Below are positions 55,584 to 64,000 of a stretch of 64,000 bases of DNA, piece after piece (positions within the stretch are counted from its first letter, which is position 1; each line of letters begins with the position of its first letter). The stretch spans positions 1,240,001-1,304,000 of the forward strand of contig NZ_JAXCLX010000001.1 in NCBI RefSeq assembly GCF_034044635.1, given 5' to 3'. The notes beneath the pieces were generated by a model. It was not told the origin of the DNA. It did no database searches and saw only the letters and a list, made by a program, of their open reading frames with translations. Source of the stretch: Dongia rigui (GTDB taxonomy: Bacteria > Pseudomonadota > Alphaproteobacteria > Dongiales > Dongiaceae). A program made the translations under genes and the position numbers.

Positions 55584-57767
55584 TTACGAATCGGCGCGCT
55601 CGGAGCGCGGGCCGCGCTCGGCATCGCGCTGGGCGCGGCGCTCGGCATCGGCCTTGGCGATGTCCTCCGAGATGTCGGCGCCGGTCGCTTGATCGACGAC
55701 GCGCATCGACAGCTTCACCTTGCCGCGATCGTCCATGCCCAGCACCTTCACCTTCACCGCCTGGCCGACCTCGACGACGTCCGAGACCTGCTTGACGCGG
55801 TGCGCGGCAAGTTCGCTGATATGGACGAGGCCGTCCTTGCTGCCCAGGAAGTTCACGAAGGCACCGAAATCCATCAGCTTGACGACCTTGCCGTCATAGA
55901 TGACACCGGCTTCCGGCTCGGCAACGATGCCGCGGATCCAGTTGATGGCGGCTTCGCCGGCCTTGGAATCGACCGCCGCAACCTTGATCGTGCCGTCGTC
56001 TTCGATGTCGACCTTGGCGCCGGTCACTTCGCAGATTTCGCGGATGACCTTGCCGCCCTGGCCGATGACTTCGCGGATCTTGTCCTTCGGGATGTTGATC
56101 ACGGTGATGCGCGGGGCGTTCTCGTTGACGCCTTCGCGGGCGCCGGTCAGGCCCTTGGCCATCTCGCCGAGGATGTGGAGACGACCGTCCTTCGCCTGGG
56201 CGAGGGCGATCTTCATGATCTCGGCCGTGATCGAGGTGATCTTGATGTCCATCTGCAGGGCGGTGATGCCCTCGCTGGTACCAGCCACCTTGAAATCCAT
56301 GTCGCCGAGGTGATCTTCGTCGCCCAGGATGTCGGAGAGAACGGCATAGCCGTCCTTTTCCTTGATCAGGCCCATGGCGATGCCGGCGATCGGACGGCTG
56401 AGCGGCACGCCCGCATCCATCATCGCCAGCGACGAACCGCAAACGGTCGCCATCGACGACGAGCCGTTCGATTCCGTGATCTCGGAAACGACGCGGATCG
56501 TGTAGGGGAAGGCTTCCTTGGCCGGGAGCAGCGGATGCACCGCGCGCCAGGCGAGCTTGCCATGGCCGATTTCGCGGCGGCCCGGCGAACCCATGCGGCC
56601 GGCTTCACCGGTCGAATAGGGGGGGAAGTTGTAATGCAGCATGAAGGTTTCGCGGTATTCGCCGTCCAGCGCGTCGATGATCTGTTCGTCATCGCCGGTG
56701 CCGAGCGTGGTGACCACGAGGGCCTGGGTCTCACCGCGGGTGAACAGCGCCGAGCCGTGGGCGCGCGGCAGGACGCCGACTTCCGCCGTGATCGGGCGGA
56801 CGGTCTTGGTGTCGCGGCCGTCGATGCGCAGGCCGGTCTTCAGGATGTTGCCGCGAACGATGTCCTTTTCCAGTTCCTTGAACTGCTTGCCGACCAGCTC
56901 GACCTTCTTGTCGTCGGTGCCCAGCGTCTTCTTGGCTTCGTCCTTCACGGCGGCGACCTTGTCGGTGCGCGCCTGCTTGGCGGTCTCGCGATAGGCTTCA
57001 GCGAGCTTGTCGCTGAACTGCGCCTTCAGCGCGCCGAAGATCTCGACGGCGGCGGCATCCGGGGCGGTGAGCTCGCGCGGGTCCTTGGCGCATTGCTCGG
57101 CCAGTTCGATGATCGCGTTGATCACCGGCTGGAATTCCTTGAAGCCGAAATTGACGGCACCGAGCATGACGTCTTCCGAAAGCTCCTGGGCTTCCGATTC
57201 CACCATCAGCACGCCTTCCGAGGTGCCGGCGAGGACGAGGTCGAGCTTCGAGTTCGGCAGATCCGAACGCTTCGGGTTGAGCACATATTCGCCGTTGATG
57301 TAGCCGACGCGCGCCGCACCGATCGGCCCCAGGAACGGGATGCCGGAGATGGTGAGGGCGGCCGAGGCGCCGATCAAGGCGACGATGTCGGGATCGTTCT
57401 CGAGATCATGGGACAAGGTCGTGCAGACGACCTGGGTCTCGTTGCGATAGGTTTCATGGAACAGCGGACGGATCGGGCGATCGATCAGGCGGCTGGTCAG
57501 CACTTCCTTCTCGGTCGGACGGCCCTCGCGCTTGAAGAAGCCGCCCGGGATCTTGCCGGCAGCGAACGTCTTTTCCTGGTAGTTGACGGTCAGCGGGAAG
57601 AAGTCGACGCCGGGCTTGGGCGACTTGGCGCCGACGGCGGTGCACAGCACGACGGTTTCGCCATAGGTGGCGAGCACGGCGCCGTCAGCCTGGCGCGCGA
57701 TGCGGCCGGTCTCGAGGGTCAACTTGCGGCCGCCCCACATCAGTTCTTTGCGATAGATCTTAAACAT
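55584..57767 (-). CDS. pnp: Polynucleotide phosphorylase
   Basis: PNPase degrades RNA 3' to 5' by phosphorolysis and is a degradosome component. The 727-residue protein has two RNase PH domains ([13 protein letters not shown], then the catalytic [19 protein letters not shown] and [33 protein letters not shown]), a KH domain ([10 protein letters not shown]) and an S1 domain ([30 protein letters not shown]), ending in an acidic/basic tail. AAAGGA lies before ATG 57767; the upstream open frame is not real. Its 264-base leader contains strong hairpins; PNPase autoregulates through its leader in E. coli. Confidence 0.98.
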   Translation of the reverse strand: MFKIYRKELMWGGRKLTLETGRIARQADGAVLATYGETVVLCTAVGAKSPKPGVDFFPLTVNYQEKTFAAGKIPGGFFKREGRPTEKEVLTSRLIDRPIRPLFHETYRNETQVVCTTLSHDLENDPDIVALIGASAALTISGIPFLGPIGAARVGYINGEYVLNPKRSDLPNSKLDLVLAGTSEGVLMVESEAQELSEDVMLGAVNFGFKEFQPVINAIIELAEQCAKDPRELTAPDAAAVEIFGALKAQFSDKLAEAYRETAKQARTDKVAAVKDEAKKTLGTDDKKVELVGKQFKELEKDIVRGNILKTGLRIDGRDTKTVRPITAEVGVLPRAHGSALFTRGETQALVVTTLGTGDDEQIIDALDGEYRETFMLHYNFPPYSTGEAGRMGSPGRREIGHGKLAWRAVHPLLPAKEAFPYTIRVVSEITESNGSSSMATVCGSSLAMMDAGVPLSRPIAGIAMGLIKEKDGYAVLSDILGDEDHLGDMDFKVAGTSEGITALQMDIKITSITAEIMKIALAQAKDGRLHILGEMAKGLTGAREGVNENAPRITVINIPKDKIREVIGQGGKVIREICEVTGAKVDIEDDGTIKVAAVDSKAGEAAINWIRGIVAEPEAGVIYDGKVVKLMDFGAFVNFLGSKDGLVHISELAAHRVKQVSDVVEVGQAVKVKVLGMDDRGKVKLSMRVVDQATGADISEDIAKADAERRAQRDAERGPRSERADS

Positions 57768-57844
57768 TTGAATGGTCCTTTCTGGCCGCCACATTCTATT
57801 GGGCTGCCACACATCTTCGACCGATGGGATGCCGGACCCGCGAA

Positions 57845-57875
57845 AGCAACGTGATCATGGAACGATGACGTTGCT
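57845..57875 (-). promoter_or_regulatory. Leader hairpin close to the pnp start
   Basis: AGCAACGT (57845-57852) pairs perfectly with ACGTTGCT (57868-57875) across a 15-base loop, about 78 bases before the pnp start. It could be the RNase III-type site for PNPase autoregulation, as known in E. coli; this is inferred. Confidence 0.35.
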
Positions 57876-57958
57876 TGCGTCGGCCCGGCGCGTTGCGGCT
57901 GATGGCGTGGTGGTCGATGAACCGCGCCGGCCGTTGGGATGAATGGGGATGGCGTATC

Positions 57959-58020
57959 GGGATTGTCACATGAACCCCAATACGACAATCCCGCCCCGGG
58001 CATTCTGCCCTGGGCGGGAT
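57959..58020 (-). other. Overlapping hairpins between rpsO and pnp
   Basis: Two alternative stems share five bases: 57988-57996 with 58012-58020 (9 bp, with an inner 4-bp stem), and 57959-57967 with 57984-57992 (9 bp). They cannot form at the same time. They begin 12 bases after the rpsO stop and sit in the rpsO-pnp spacer, so they may act as terminator/anti-terminator or processing structures. Confidence 0.5.
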
Positions 58021-58031
58021 CCCCGGTGGGG

Positions 58032-58301
58032 TTAGCGGCGCAGACCCAGCTTTGACACGATGTCCAGGTAGCGCTTGTTGTTCTTCTTCTTCAAGTAGTC
58101 GAGCAGTCGGCGGCGCTGGCCGACCATGACCAGCAGACCACGACGCGAATGGAAATCCTTGTCATGGCTCTGCAGATGCTCGGTCAGATTCTTGATCCGC
58201 TCGGTGAGGAGCGCGACCTGTACCTCGGGCGAGCCGGTGTCGTTGGCGGCCTGGGCGAATTCCTTCAGAACTTCCTGCTTACGATCGGCAGTGATCGACA
58301 T
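58032..58301 (-). CDS. rpsO: Ribosomal protein S15
   Basis: This 89-residue small-subunit protein binds 16S rRNA helix 22 and the central domain. All family features are visible: [50 protein letters not shown] and the C-terminal [12 protein letters not shown]. It lies 20 bases after truB and 264 before pnp, the conserved order. Confidence 0.98.
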   Translation of the reverse strand: MSITADRKQEVLKEFAQAANDTGSPEVQVALLTERIKNLTEHLQSHDKDFHSRRGLLVMVGQRRRLLDYLKKKNNKRYLDIVSKLGLRR

Positions 58302-58321
58302 CGACCTTCTCCTTTATGGTC

Positions 58322-59248
58322 CTAATGGTTGATGACGCGCACCGGGACGAGTTCTCCTGCCTCATAACGGGTGAGAGCCAGGAGCTTGCCTTCCGACATG
58401 GCGCAAACCATGCCGCCGGGAGTGAACTCCCGAAATCGATCGCGGTCTTGGCGGTGGAGTAATCCAACCGGTTGTCCGGACCGAAGGCGTATCGCCTCGG
58501 TGGCCGATAAGGCCAGGGCCGGGATGTCGTCCAGCGCGGTCTCTATCGGCAGTAAATGCTCAAAAGCGGCCGGAATATGCCCCAGTGCCTTGAGGGCGTC
58601 CAGCGAAATCGCCTGTTTTTCCGTGAAACCCCCAACAGATAGACGCCGCAGGGCCGAAATATGGCCCTGGGACCCAAGATGTTGAGCCAGATCACGTCCC
58701 AGGCTCCGCATATAGGCGCCCTTGCCAGAGCGAACCTCGAAAACCGCCTCGTCCGCGCTGAGGATCTCGGTCAGCCGGAAGTCCTCGACCCGGATGATCC
58801 GGGGGGCGAGATCGACTTTTTCGCCGTCGCGGGCAAGATCATAGGCCCGCTCGCCGGCGACCTTGATGGCTGAGAATTGGGGCGGGATCTGGCTGATCTC
58901 GCCGATGAAGCTGGGCAGCGCCGCTTCGATCTCGGCGGCACTCGGGCGCTTCTCCGACCGGGCAATGACCTCGCCCTCGGCATCGTCGGTCGAGCGCGCC
59001 TCGCCAAATTTCAGCGTGAAGCGATAGGTCTTGGTGCCGTCCATGACATAGGGGACCGTCTTGGTCGCCTCGCCCAAGGCAATCGGCAGGATGCCGGTCG
59101 CCAGCGGATCGAGCGTGCCGCCATGCCCTGCCTTCTGCGCGTCGAACAGGCGCCGCACCACGTTCACGGCTTGCGTCGAGGTGATACCCAGCGGTTTGTC
59201 GAGGATCAGCCAGCCGTCGACCTTCTGGCCCTTCTTGCGCCGGCTCAT
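58322..59248 (-). CDS. truB: tRNA pseudouridine(55) synthase
   Basis: TruB makes pseudouridine 55 in the T-loop of tRNAs. The 308-residue protein has the catalytic Asp in GHGGTLDPLATGILPIALGEATK, the KTYRFTLKFG loop, IPPQFSAIKVAGERAY and the C-terminal part with GGMVCAMSEGKLLALTRYE. It overlaps rbfA by four bases (ATGA) and precedes rpsO. Confidence 0.97.
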   Translation of the reverse strand: MSRRKKGQKVDGWLILDKPLGITSTQAVNVVRRLFDAQKAGHGGTLDPLATGILPIALGEATKTVPYVMDGTKTYRFTLKFGEARSTDDAEGEVIARSEKRPSAAEIEAALPSFIGEISQIPPQFSAIKVAGERAYDLARDGEKVDLAPRIIRVEDFRLTEILSADEAVFEVRSGKGAYMRSLGRDLAQHLGSQGHISALRRLSVGGFTEKQAISLDALKALGHIPAAFEHLLPIETALDDIPALALSATEAIRLRSGQPVGLLHRQDRDRFREFTPGGMVCAMSEGKLLALTRYEAGELVPVRVINH

Positions 59249-59676
59249 TCGTCGGATTCGGATTCCGGGGCTTCGGGTTCCGGCTTCTTGGCGATGTCCG
59301 CCCGCACGACCGGGTCGTGCAGCAGGCTTTCGATGCGGCTCGCCTCGTCGAAGCTGTCGTCGATCTTGAAGCGGAGCTGCGGGCTGACCCGCATGTCGAC
59401 CGCGCGGGCGATTTCGCCGCGGAAATAGCCAGCGGCGCGGTTGAGCGCGCGCACGACCGTTTCGGCATCGCCACCGCCAAAGGGCAGGATGAAGATCGTG
59501 GCGTTGCGCAGATCCGGGCTGATCCTGACCGACGTCACCGTGACCATCCGCCCGGCAAGGTCGGGGTCAGAGAGGTTGTTGTCGGCAATGATCTCGGCCA
59601 GCGCATGGCGAAGTTCCTCGCCAATGCGCAATTGCCGCTGACCGGCCTTAGGCGTGATGGTTTTCTTGCGTGGCAT
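59245..59676 (-). CDS. rbfA: Ribosome-binding factor A
   Basis: RbfA helps late maturation of the 30S subunit. The 143-residue KH-like protein has RQLRIGEELRHALAEII, VTVTSVRISPDLRNATIFILPFG and LRFKIDDSFDEASRIESLL. An acidic tail (PEPEAPESESDE) follows. ATG 59676 is preferred; TTG 59691 is possible. No clear ribosome-binding site is present because repeat element B lies directly upstream. Confidence 0.95.
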   Translation of the reverse strand: MPRKKTITPKAGQRQLRIGEELRHALAEIIADNNLSDPDLAGRMVTVTSVRISPDLRNATIFILPFGGGDAETVVRALNRAAGYFRGEIARAVDMRVSPQLRFKIDDSFDEASRIESLLHDPVVRADIAKKPEPEAPESESDE

Positions 59677-59693
59677 GATGCGATTGTCCAATG

Positions 59694-59818
59694 CCCCCCT
59701 CTCCCTAACCCTCTCCCACGTAGGGGAGAGGGGATTTGAGCCAGCCTGAACGCAATTGCCTCAGCGAACTCTATCGGACTCCCTCCCCCCAACGTGGGGG
59801 AGGGTTGGGGAGAGGGGG
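59694..59818. repeat. Composite palindromic intergenic repeat, copy B
   Basis: This 125-base element matches the reverse complement of the element at 16152-16272 almost end to end. Both flanking GC-rich inverted repeats and parts of the spacer (ATTTGAGCCAGC and the GCGAACT region) are conserved. It sits inside the nusA operon, filling most of the infB-rbfA gap. Two strong hairpins are possible. Confidence 0.85.
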
Positions 59819-59840
59819 ATGTTGGTATACGAAGCGTCGC

Positions 59841-62432
59841 TTACGCCAATTCGCGGGCGACTTCTTCCATCTCGAAGCACTCGATGACGTCGCCCTTCTC
59901 GATGTTGTCGTAATTCTCGAAGGCCATGCCGCATTCGAAGCCTTCCTTCACTTCGCGGACTTCGTCCTTGAAGCGGCGGAGGGTTTTGAGCGTGCCCTCG
60001 TGGATCACCACGTTGTCGCGCAGCAGGCGAACCTTGCCACCGCGCTTGACCATGCCTTCCGTGACCATGCAACCGGCGACCTTGCCGGTCTTGGTGATAT
60101 TGAAGATCTCGCGGATCTCGGCATTGCCCAGGAACTTTTCGCGCAAGGTCGGCGCCAGCATGCCCGACATCGCCGCCTTAATGTCGTCGACCACGTTGTA
60201 GATGATCGAATAGTAGCGGATGTCGACATGGTCGCGCCGCGCCATCTCGCGCGCCTGCGGGTTGGCACGGACGTTGAAGCCGATGATCATGCCGCCCGAG
60301 GCCCGGGCCAGCGTGATGTCGCTTTCGTTGATGCCGCCCACGGCCGCATGCAGGATGCGGACCTTGACCTCTTCGTTGCCGAGCTGACGGAGGCTGCCGG
60401 AAATGGCTTCCACCGAACCCTGCACGTCGGCCTTAATGACCACGGGCACTTCCTTGGCTTCGCCGGCCTGGATCTTCGAGAACATCTGCTCCAGCGTCGA
60501 GCGGCCGGCGGCAGCCGCCAGCTTTTCGCGCTGACGATGCAGGCGGAACTCGGTGATCTCGCGGGCGCGGGCTTCACTGTCGACGACGACAAAGACGTCA
60601 CCGGCCAGCGGCGTTCCTTGGAGACCCAGCACTTCGACCGGGGTTGCCGGACCCGCACTTTCGATGTTGCGGCCGCGGTCGTCGAGGAGCGCGCGGACGC
60701 GGCCCCATTCGGCGCCGGCCACGAAGATGTCGCCGACCTTGAGCGTGCCTTTTTGCACCAGCAGCGTCGCCACCGTGCCGCGGCCACGCTCGACCTTGGC
60801 TTCGACGACGGCACCGGCCGCCTGACGCTCCGGATTGGCCTTCAAATCGAGGATTTCGGCCTGCAGGAGCAGCGTTTCCTCGAGCTTGTCGAGATTGGTC
60901 TTGGCCTTGGCCGAGACTTCGACGGCGAGGATGTCGCCGCCCAGATCTTCGGTCACGAGCTCGTGGTTGAGGAGCTCGCGGCGCACGCGCTGCGAATCCG
61001 CACCCGGCTTGTCCATCTTGTTGATGGCAACGATGATCGGCACCTTGGCCGCCTTGGCGTGATGGATGGCTTCGATCGTCTGCGGCATGATGCCGTCATC
61101 CGCCGCCACCACCAGCACGACGATATCGGTCACGTTGGCACCGCGCGCGCGCATCTCGGTGAAGGCGGCGTGGCCCGGCGTGTCGATGAAGGTGATCTTC
61201 TTGCCCGTGGGCAGGGTCACCTGATAGGCGCCGATGTGCTGCGTGATGCCGCCGGCTTCGTGCGCGGCGACATCGGTCTGGCGCAGCGCATCGAGGAGCG
61301 ACGTCTTGCCGTGATCGACATGGCCCATGATGGTGACGACCGGCGGGCGCGACAGCAAGGTCTCGTCCGCATCGCTATCGCCTTCCAGGCCCACTTCGAC
61401 GTCCGCCGCCGACACACGGCGCACGGTGTGGCCGAATTCGCCGATGATCAGTTCGGCGGTATCCGCATCGATGGTCTGGTTGATGGTCGCCATGACGCCC
61501 ATCTTCATCAGCGCCTTGATGACGTCGGCGCCGCGTTCGGCCATGCGGCTGGCGAGTTCTTGGACGGTGATCGCTTCTGGCAATGTTACTTCGCGCAAGA
61601 CCTTGGCCTGTGATTGAGCGCTGCCCATCATGGCGCGCTTTTCTTTTTCTGTCCGGCGGCGGAATGCCGCCACGGAACGCTGGCGTTCGCTGCTCTCGGA
61701 ATCGAGCGCCTGCGTCACCGACATCTTGCCACCGCCGCGGCGCTGGTCGCCGCGACCACGGGTCGTGGCGGGCTTGGGCGCCGGGGGACGATGCCCGGTC
61801 GTGGCACGACGGCGGTTCTCTTCTTCTTCCGCCTCGACGGTCGTCGCCTTGGAGAGATGCATGCGGCCGGTATGCGGCACGGCAGCAGTCGTCCCGGCCT
61901 CGGCGGCCTTGGGCGCTTCTGGCTGGGCCTTGGGTGCCGCTTCCGGCGTCTCGCGCGCCTTCTTGGCGGCTTCTTCGGCAGCCTTGCGTTCTTCTTCCTC
62001 GCGCCGGCGGCGATCCAGCTCGGCTTTCTCGCGCTCAGAGCGCTCGGTGGCGAGACGGGCTTCCTCGGCGGCAGAGATCTTGCGGACGTCCTCGTCCTTC
62101 TTGGCCTGCTCCAGCACCTTGAGGCGGTTCTGCCGTTCCTGGTCGGTCAGCGTGTGATGGGTCGAGCGCGGCTCCTCGACCTCCACCACCGGGGGCGGCG
62201 GGGCGGGGGTGTGGACCTTGGTCTCCACCTCGGGCACGGCCTCGGCCAGCTTGCCGGTGGCACCGGTGGTATAGGTGCGCTTCTTCTTCACCTCGACCGC
62301 CACCGTCTTCGAACGGCCATGCGGGAAGCTCTGGCGCACCTGGCCGCCATCCACCGTCTTCTTCAGCTCGAGCTTGCCGGGCGAAGAAAGCTTCAGCGGT
62401 TTGCGGGTCGGTGTATCGGTATCACTGGACAT
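59841..62432 (-). CDS. infB: Translation initiation factor IF-2
   Basis: IF-2 is the GTPase that brings initiator tRNA to the 30S subunit. The 863-residue protein has a long basic/acidic and Ala-rich N-terminal region (1-330, with [25 protein letters not shown]), then the G domain: [26 protein letters not shown], and C-terminal beta-barrel and IF2-C domains ending in GYECGMAF-type sequence. The start ATG 62432 lies 36 bases after ylxR. Internal in-frame starts for shorter isoforms were not assessed. Confidence 0.98.
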   Translation of the reverse strand: MSSDTDTPTRKPLKLSSPGKLELKKTVDGGQVRQSFPHGRSKTVAVEVKKKRTYTTGATGKLAEAVPEVETKVHTPAPPPPVVEVEEPRSTHHTLTDQERQNRLKVLEQAKKDEDVRKISAAEEARLATERSEREKAELDRRRREEEERKAAEEAAKKARETPEAAPKAQPEAPKAAEAGTTAAVPHTGRMHLSKATTVEAEEEENRRRATTGHRPPAPKPATTRGRGDQRRGGGKMSVTQALDSESSERQRSVAAFRRRTEKEKRAMMGSAQSQAKVLREVTLPEAITVQELASRMAERGADVIKALMKMGVMATINQTIDADTAELIIGEFGHTVRRVSAADVEVGLEGDSDADETLLSRPPVVTIMGHVDHGKTSLLDALRQTDVAAHEAGGITQHIGAYQVTLPTGKKITFIDTPGHAAFTEMRARGANVTDIVVLVVAADDGIMPQTIEAIHHAKAAKVPIIVAINKMDKPGADSQRVRRELLNHELVTEDLGGDILAVEVSAKAKTNLDKLEETLLLQAEILDLKANPERQAAGAVVEAKVERGRGTVATLLVQKGTLKVGDIFVAGAEWGRVRALLDDRGRNIESAGPATPVEVLGLQGTPLAGDVFVVVDSEARAREITEFRLHRQREKLAAAAGRSTLEQMFSKIQAGEAKEVPVVIKADVQGSVEAISGSLRQLGNEEVKVRILHAAVGGINESDITLARASGGMIIGFNVRANPQAREMARRDHVDIRYYSIIYNVVDDIKAAMSGMLAPTLREKFLGNAEIREIFNITKTGKVAGCMVTEGMVKRGGKVRLLRDNVVIHEGTLKTLRRFKDEVREVKEGFECGMAFENYDNIEKGDVIECFEMEEVARELA

Positions 62433-62468
62433 GCTGCGCGTGTTTCCGTTCGTAAAATCGTCGTCTGT

Positions 62469-63164
62469 CTATAGCTTTTGGCCGCTTTGGGCAATTCCGG
62501 CCCCGGCAAAGCCAGCCAAGCGCCGCAAAGTGATGCTGAGGCGATTGGCCATGCCGCCGGGTTTCACTGCCACATGGACCGCATGCTGCCGGCCAAGGGC
62601 CGGCGCCAGCGCCTCCGAAGGCAGCGGGGCCCATATCTCTACTCCAGGACCGGCCAGTCTGGCCAGCTTCCCCCGGCCGTCAGCCGTCCCATCGCTGGCT
62701 TCGAGCAGGAATTTCACCTGTCCCGCCCGCAAGGCCGCCTCGACCTTGTCGAAACCGGCCACCAGCTGGCCCGATTTCTTGGCCAGGCCCAGCTGGTCGA
62801 GGAACTGCCGTTCCAGCAGCCCCGCCACCCGGTCAGTCAGTCCCGCATCGGCCTTGGCCTTGCCCTTCGTGACCTTGGTGAAGGCGTGTCGTCTGATCGC
62901 CTCGTCCAAAATCCCGCGCTCGGCCGTCACCCACAGGCCCCGCCCCGGCAGATCGCCCTTCAAATCCGGGACGATCGTGCCATCGGGCGCCGCCACGAAG
63001 CGGATCATCCGCTCCTTGGCGCGGATCTGCCTTGTGACAATGCAGGTCCGCTCGGGCGCCTTCGTGCCCGCCAAGGCGTCTTCTGGCAGTGCGTCTTCAG
63101 CCGCCATCGGATCGATATCGTCCGAAGCTGCCATCACGCTGTCCTGCCGTCCCGCGAGATCCAT
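62469..63164 (-). CDS. ylxR: YlxR-family nucleic-acid-binding protein
   Basis: This 231-residue protein has an N-terminal YlxR (DUF448) domain (ERTCIVTRQIRAKERMIRFV, GDLPGRGLWVTA) and a C-terminal L7Ae-like part (LGLAKKSGQLVAGFDKVEAAL). YlxR is found between nusA and infB in most bacteria and binds RNA or DNA. ATG 63164 is preceded by GAGGCGG and lies 11 bases after the nusA stop; the frame is open further upstream but that part overlaps nusA. Confidence 0.93.
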   Translation of the reverse strand: MDLAGRQDSVMAASDDIDPMAAEDALPEDALAGTKAPERTCIVTRQIRAKERMIRFVAAPDGTIVPDLKGDLPGRGLWVTAERGILDEAIRRHAFTKVTKGKAKADAGLTDRVAGLLERQFLDQLGLAKKSGQLVAGFDKVEAALRAGQVKFLLEASDGTADGRGKLARLAGPGVEIWAPLPSEALAPALGRQHAVHVAVKPGGMANRLSITLRRLAGFAGAGIAQSGQKL

Positions 63165-63174
63165 GCCGCCTCGT

Positions 63175-64000
63175 TTATTTCCCGTCCTCGAACCAATGGG
63201 CGCGCGCCGCCATGATGATGGCGTTGGCGTCATCGGCCGTGAGGTCGAATTCCTTCAAGATGCCGTCCTTCGGGTCGACCAGCTCGTCGGCGGCGAGGTC
63301 GGCGAGGTCGTCGAGGGTCTTGACGCCCTTTTCGCCCAAAGCCACCAGCATCGGCGGGGTCAGCTTGTCGATGGCGGCCACTTCGTCGGTGACACCCATT
63401 TCCTTGCGCTTGGCGGTCGAACGCTCCGATTCCGCCTCGATCCAGGCCTGGGCACGGGCTTTCAGCTCTTCCGCCACGTCGGCATCGAACCCTTCGATCC
63501 CGGCGAGGTCCTCGGTCGGCACGAAGGCCACTTCCTCGACCGAGGCAAAACCCTCGGTCACCAGCAGATGGGCGATGACGTCGTCGACGTCGAGCGCATC
63601 CATGAAGGTCTGCGAGCGCGACTTGAACTCTTCCTGGCGACGCTCGGATTCCTGCGCGTCGGTCAAGATGTCGATGTCGAAGCCAGTCAGCTGGGACGCC
63701 AAACGCACGTTCTGGCCGCGGCGGCCGATCGCCAGGCTTAATTGGTCATCCGGCACCACGACTTCAATACGGCCGGTGTCTTCGTCGATGACGACCTTGG
63801 AGACTTCGGCCGGCGCCAGCGCGTTCACCACGAAGGTCGCCTGGTCCTGGCTCCAGGGAATGATGTCGATCTTTTCACCCTGCAATTCCTGGACGACCGC
63901 CTGGACGCGGCTGCCGCGCATACCGACGCAGGCACCGACGGGATCGATGCCGCTGTCATTGGACATGACGGCGATCTTGGCGCGGCTGCCGGGGTCACGG
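63175..64000 (-). CDS. nusA: Transcription elongation factor NusA, C-terminal part
   Basis: NusA controls pausing and termination by RNA polymerase. The visible part (275 residues) has the end of the S1/KH region: SNDSGIDPVGACVGMRGSRVQ and the second KH motif VVVPDDQLSLAIGRRGQNVRLA, then two helix-hairpin-helix acidic repeats (residues about 135-275, VTEGFASVEEVAFVPTEDL) ending in ARAHWFEDGK. The gene runs off the window edge, so the N-terminal half is absent. It starts the nusA-ylxR-infB-rbfA-truB-rpsO-pnp operon. Confidence 0.98.
   Translation of the reverse strand, partial: RDPGSRAKIAVMSNDSGIDPVGACVGMRGSRVQAVVQELQGEKIDIIPWSQDQATFVVNALAPAEVSKVVIDEDTGRIEVVVPDDQLSLAIGRRGQNVRLASQLTGFDIDILTDAQESERRQEEFKSRSQTFMDALDVDDVIAHLLVTEGFASVEEVAFVPTEDLAGIEGFDADVAEELKARAQAWIEAESERSTAKRKEMGVTDEVAAIDKLTPPMLVALGEKGVKTLDDLADLAADELVDPKDGILKEFDLTADDANAIIMAARAHWFEDGK

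Noticed and set aside
55326-57854. 842-residue open frame on the plus strand
   Set aside because: It is antisense to the whole of ugpQ and pnp, whose protein motifs are clear. Long antisense frames are expected in GC-rich genes with strong third-position bias.
59736-61613. 625-residue open frame on the plus strand
   Set aside because: Antisense to infB and crossing the repeat element; no domain.

Overview
The window is a GC-rich chromosomal segment of an alphaproteobacterium, most likely from the Rhodospirillales. The evidence is the aa3-type oxidase assembly block (coxF-ctaG-ctaE-DUF983-surf1), the ispH-thrB-rnhA run, the MarR-OmpR-EnvZ genes divergent from ilvE, and the nusA-ylxR-infB-rbfA-truB-rpsO-pnp operon. 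I see no phage, transposase, integrase, plasmid gene, CRISPR array, rRNA or tRNA. Almost everything is tightly packed core or near-core coding sequence. The species assignment is an inference.

Layout. 1-4227: cytochrome oxidase assembly genes and an M32 carboxypeptidase. 4342-10959: a membrane histidine kinase, then thrC, an M16 peptidase, an acetyltransferase and an alpha/beta hydrolase. 10963-16151: YqgE, a DsbD-like thiol transporter, a peroxiredoxin and RecQ. 16275-19205 (minus): ispH-thrB-rnhA-isochorismatase. 19439-20274: a tandem CDGSH protein and a lipoprotein. 20382-25148: a tandem glycine riboswitch in front of gcvT-gcvH-gcvPA-gcvPB. 25200-30151: an AraC regulator divergent from a cupin, E1 alpha, E1 beta, a free lipoyl domain, a lipoate-ligase-like protein and a CsaA-like protein. 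30217-34572: a Rieske fusion protein, two split-barrel flavin-type proteins (one fused to GAF) and a convergent hemerythrin protein. 34732-38364: MarR-OmpR-EnvZ divergent from ilvE. 38431-42906: a DCC protein, DegP, and a divergent two-component system. 43148-45718: a GAF histidine kinase and a cyclopropane fatty acid synthase-like enzyme. 45899-50492: queA-tgt-queF-queG with a divergent queuosine-precursor transporter. 50511-55519: an RTX protein, an exported protein, a DMT transporter, an FMN oxidoreductase and a phosphodiesterase. 55584-64000: the minus-strand translation/RNA-decay operon, ending inside nusA.

How the genes work together. The oxidase genes assemble heme-copper oxidase. The gcv genes form a glycine-sensing catabolic unit. 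The 26-30 kb block looks like an inducible oxygenolytic plus 2-oxoacid-dehydrogenase pathway that uses a free lipoyl carrier and a dedicated lipoate ligase. The DegP/two-component pair resembles a Cpx-type envelope stress unit, with a GTAAC-N5-GTAAC repeat in the shared promoter. The que genes complete queuosine synthesis from preQ0 and probably allow salvage.

The best candidates for something undescribed are the Rieske/flavin/GAF/hemerythrin neighbourhood (30217-34572) and the minimal lipoyl-carrier dehydrogenase block (26293-29779). Behind them come several RNA or DNA elements: a near-identical composite palindromic repeat present twice in opposite orientations, mutually exclusive hairpins before pnp, and a structured region downstream of degP.
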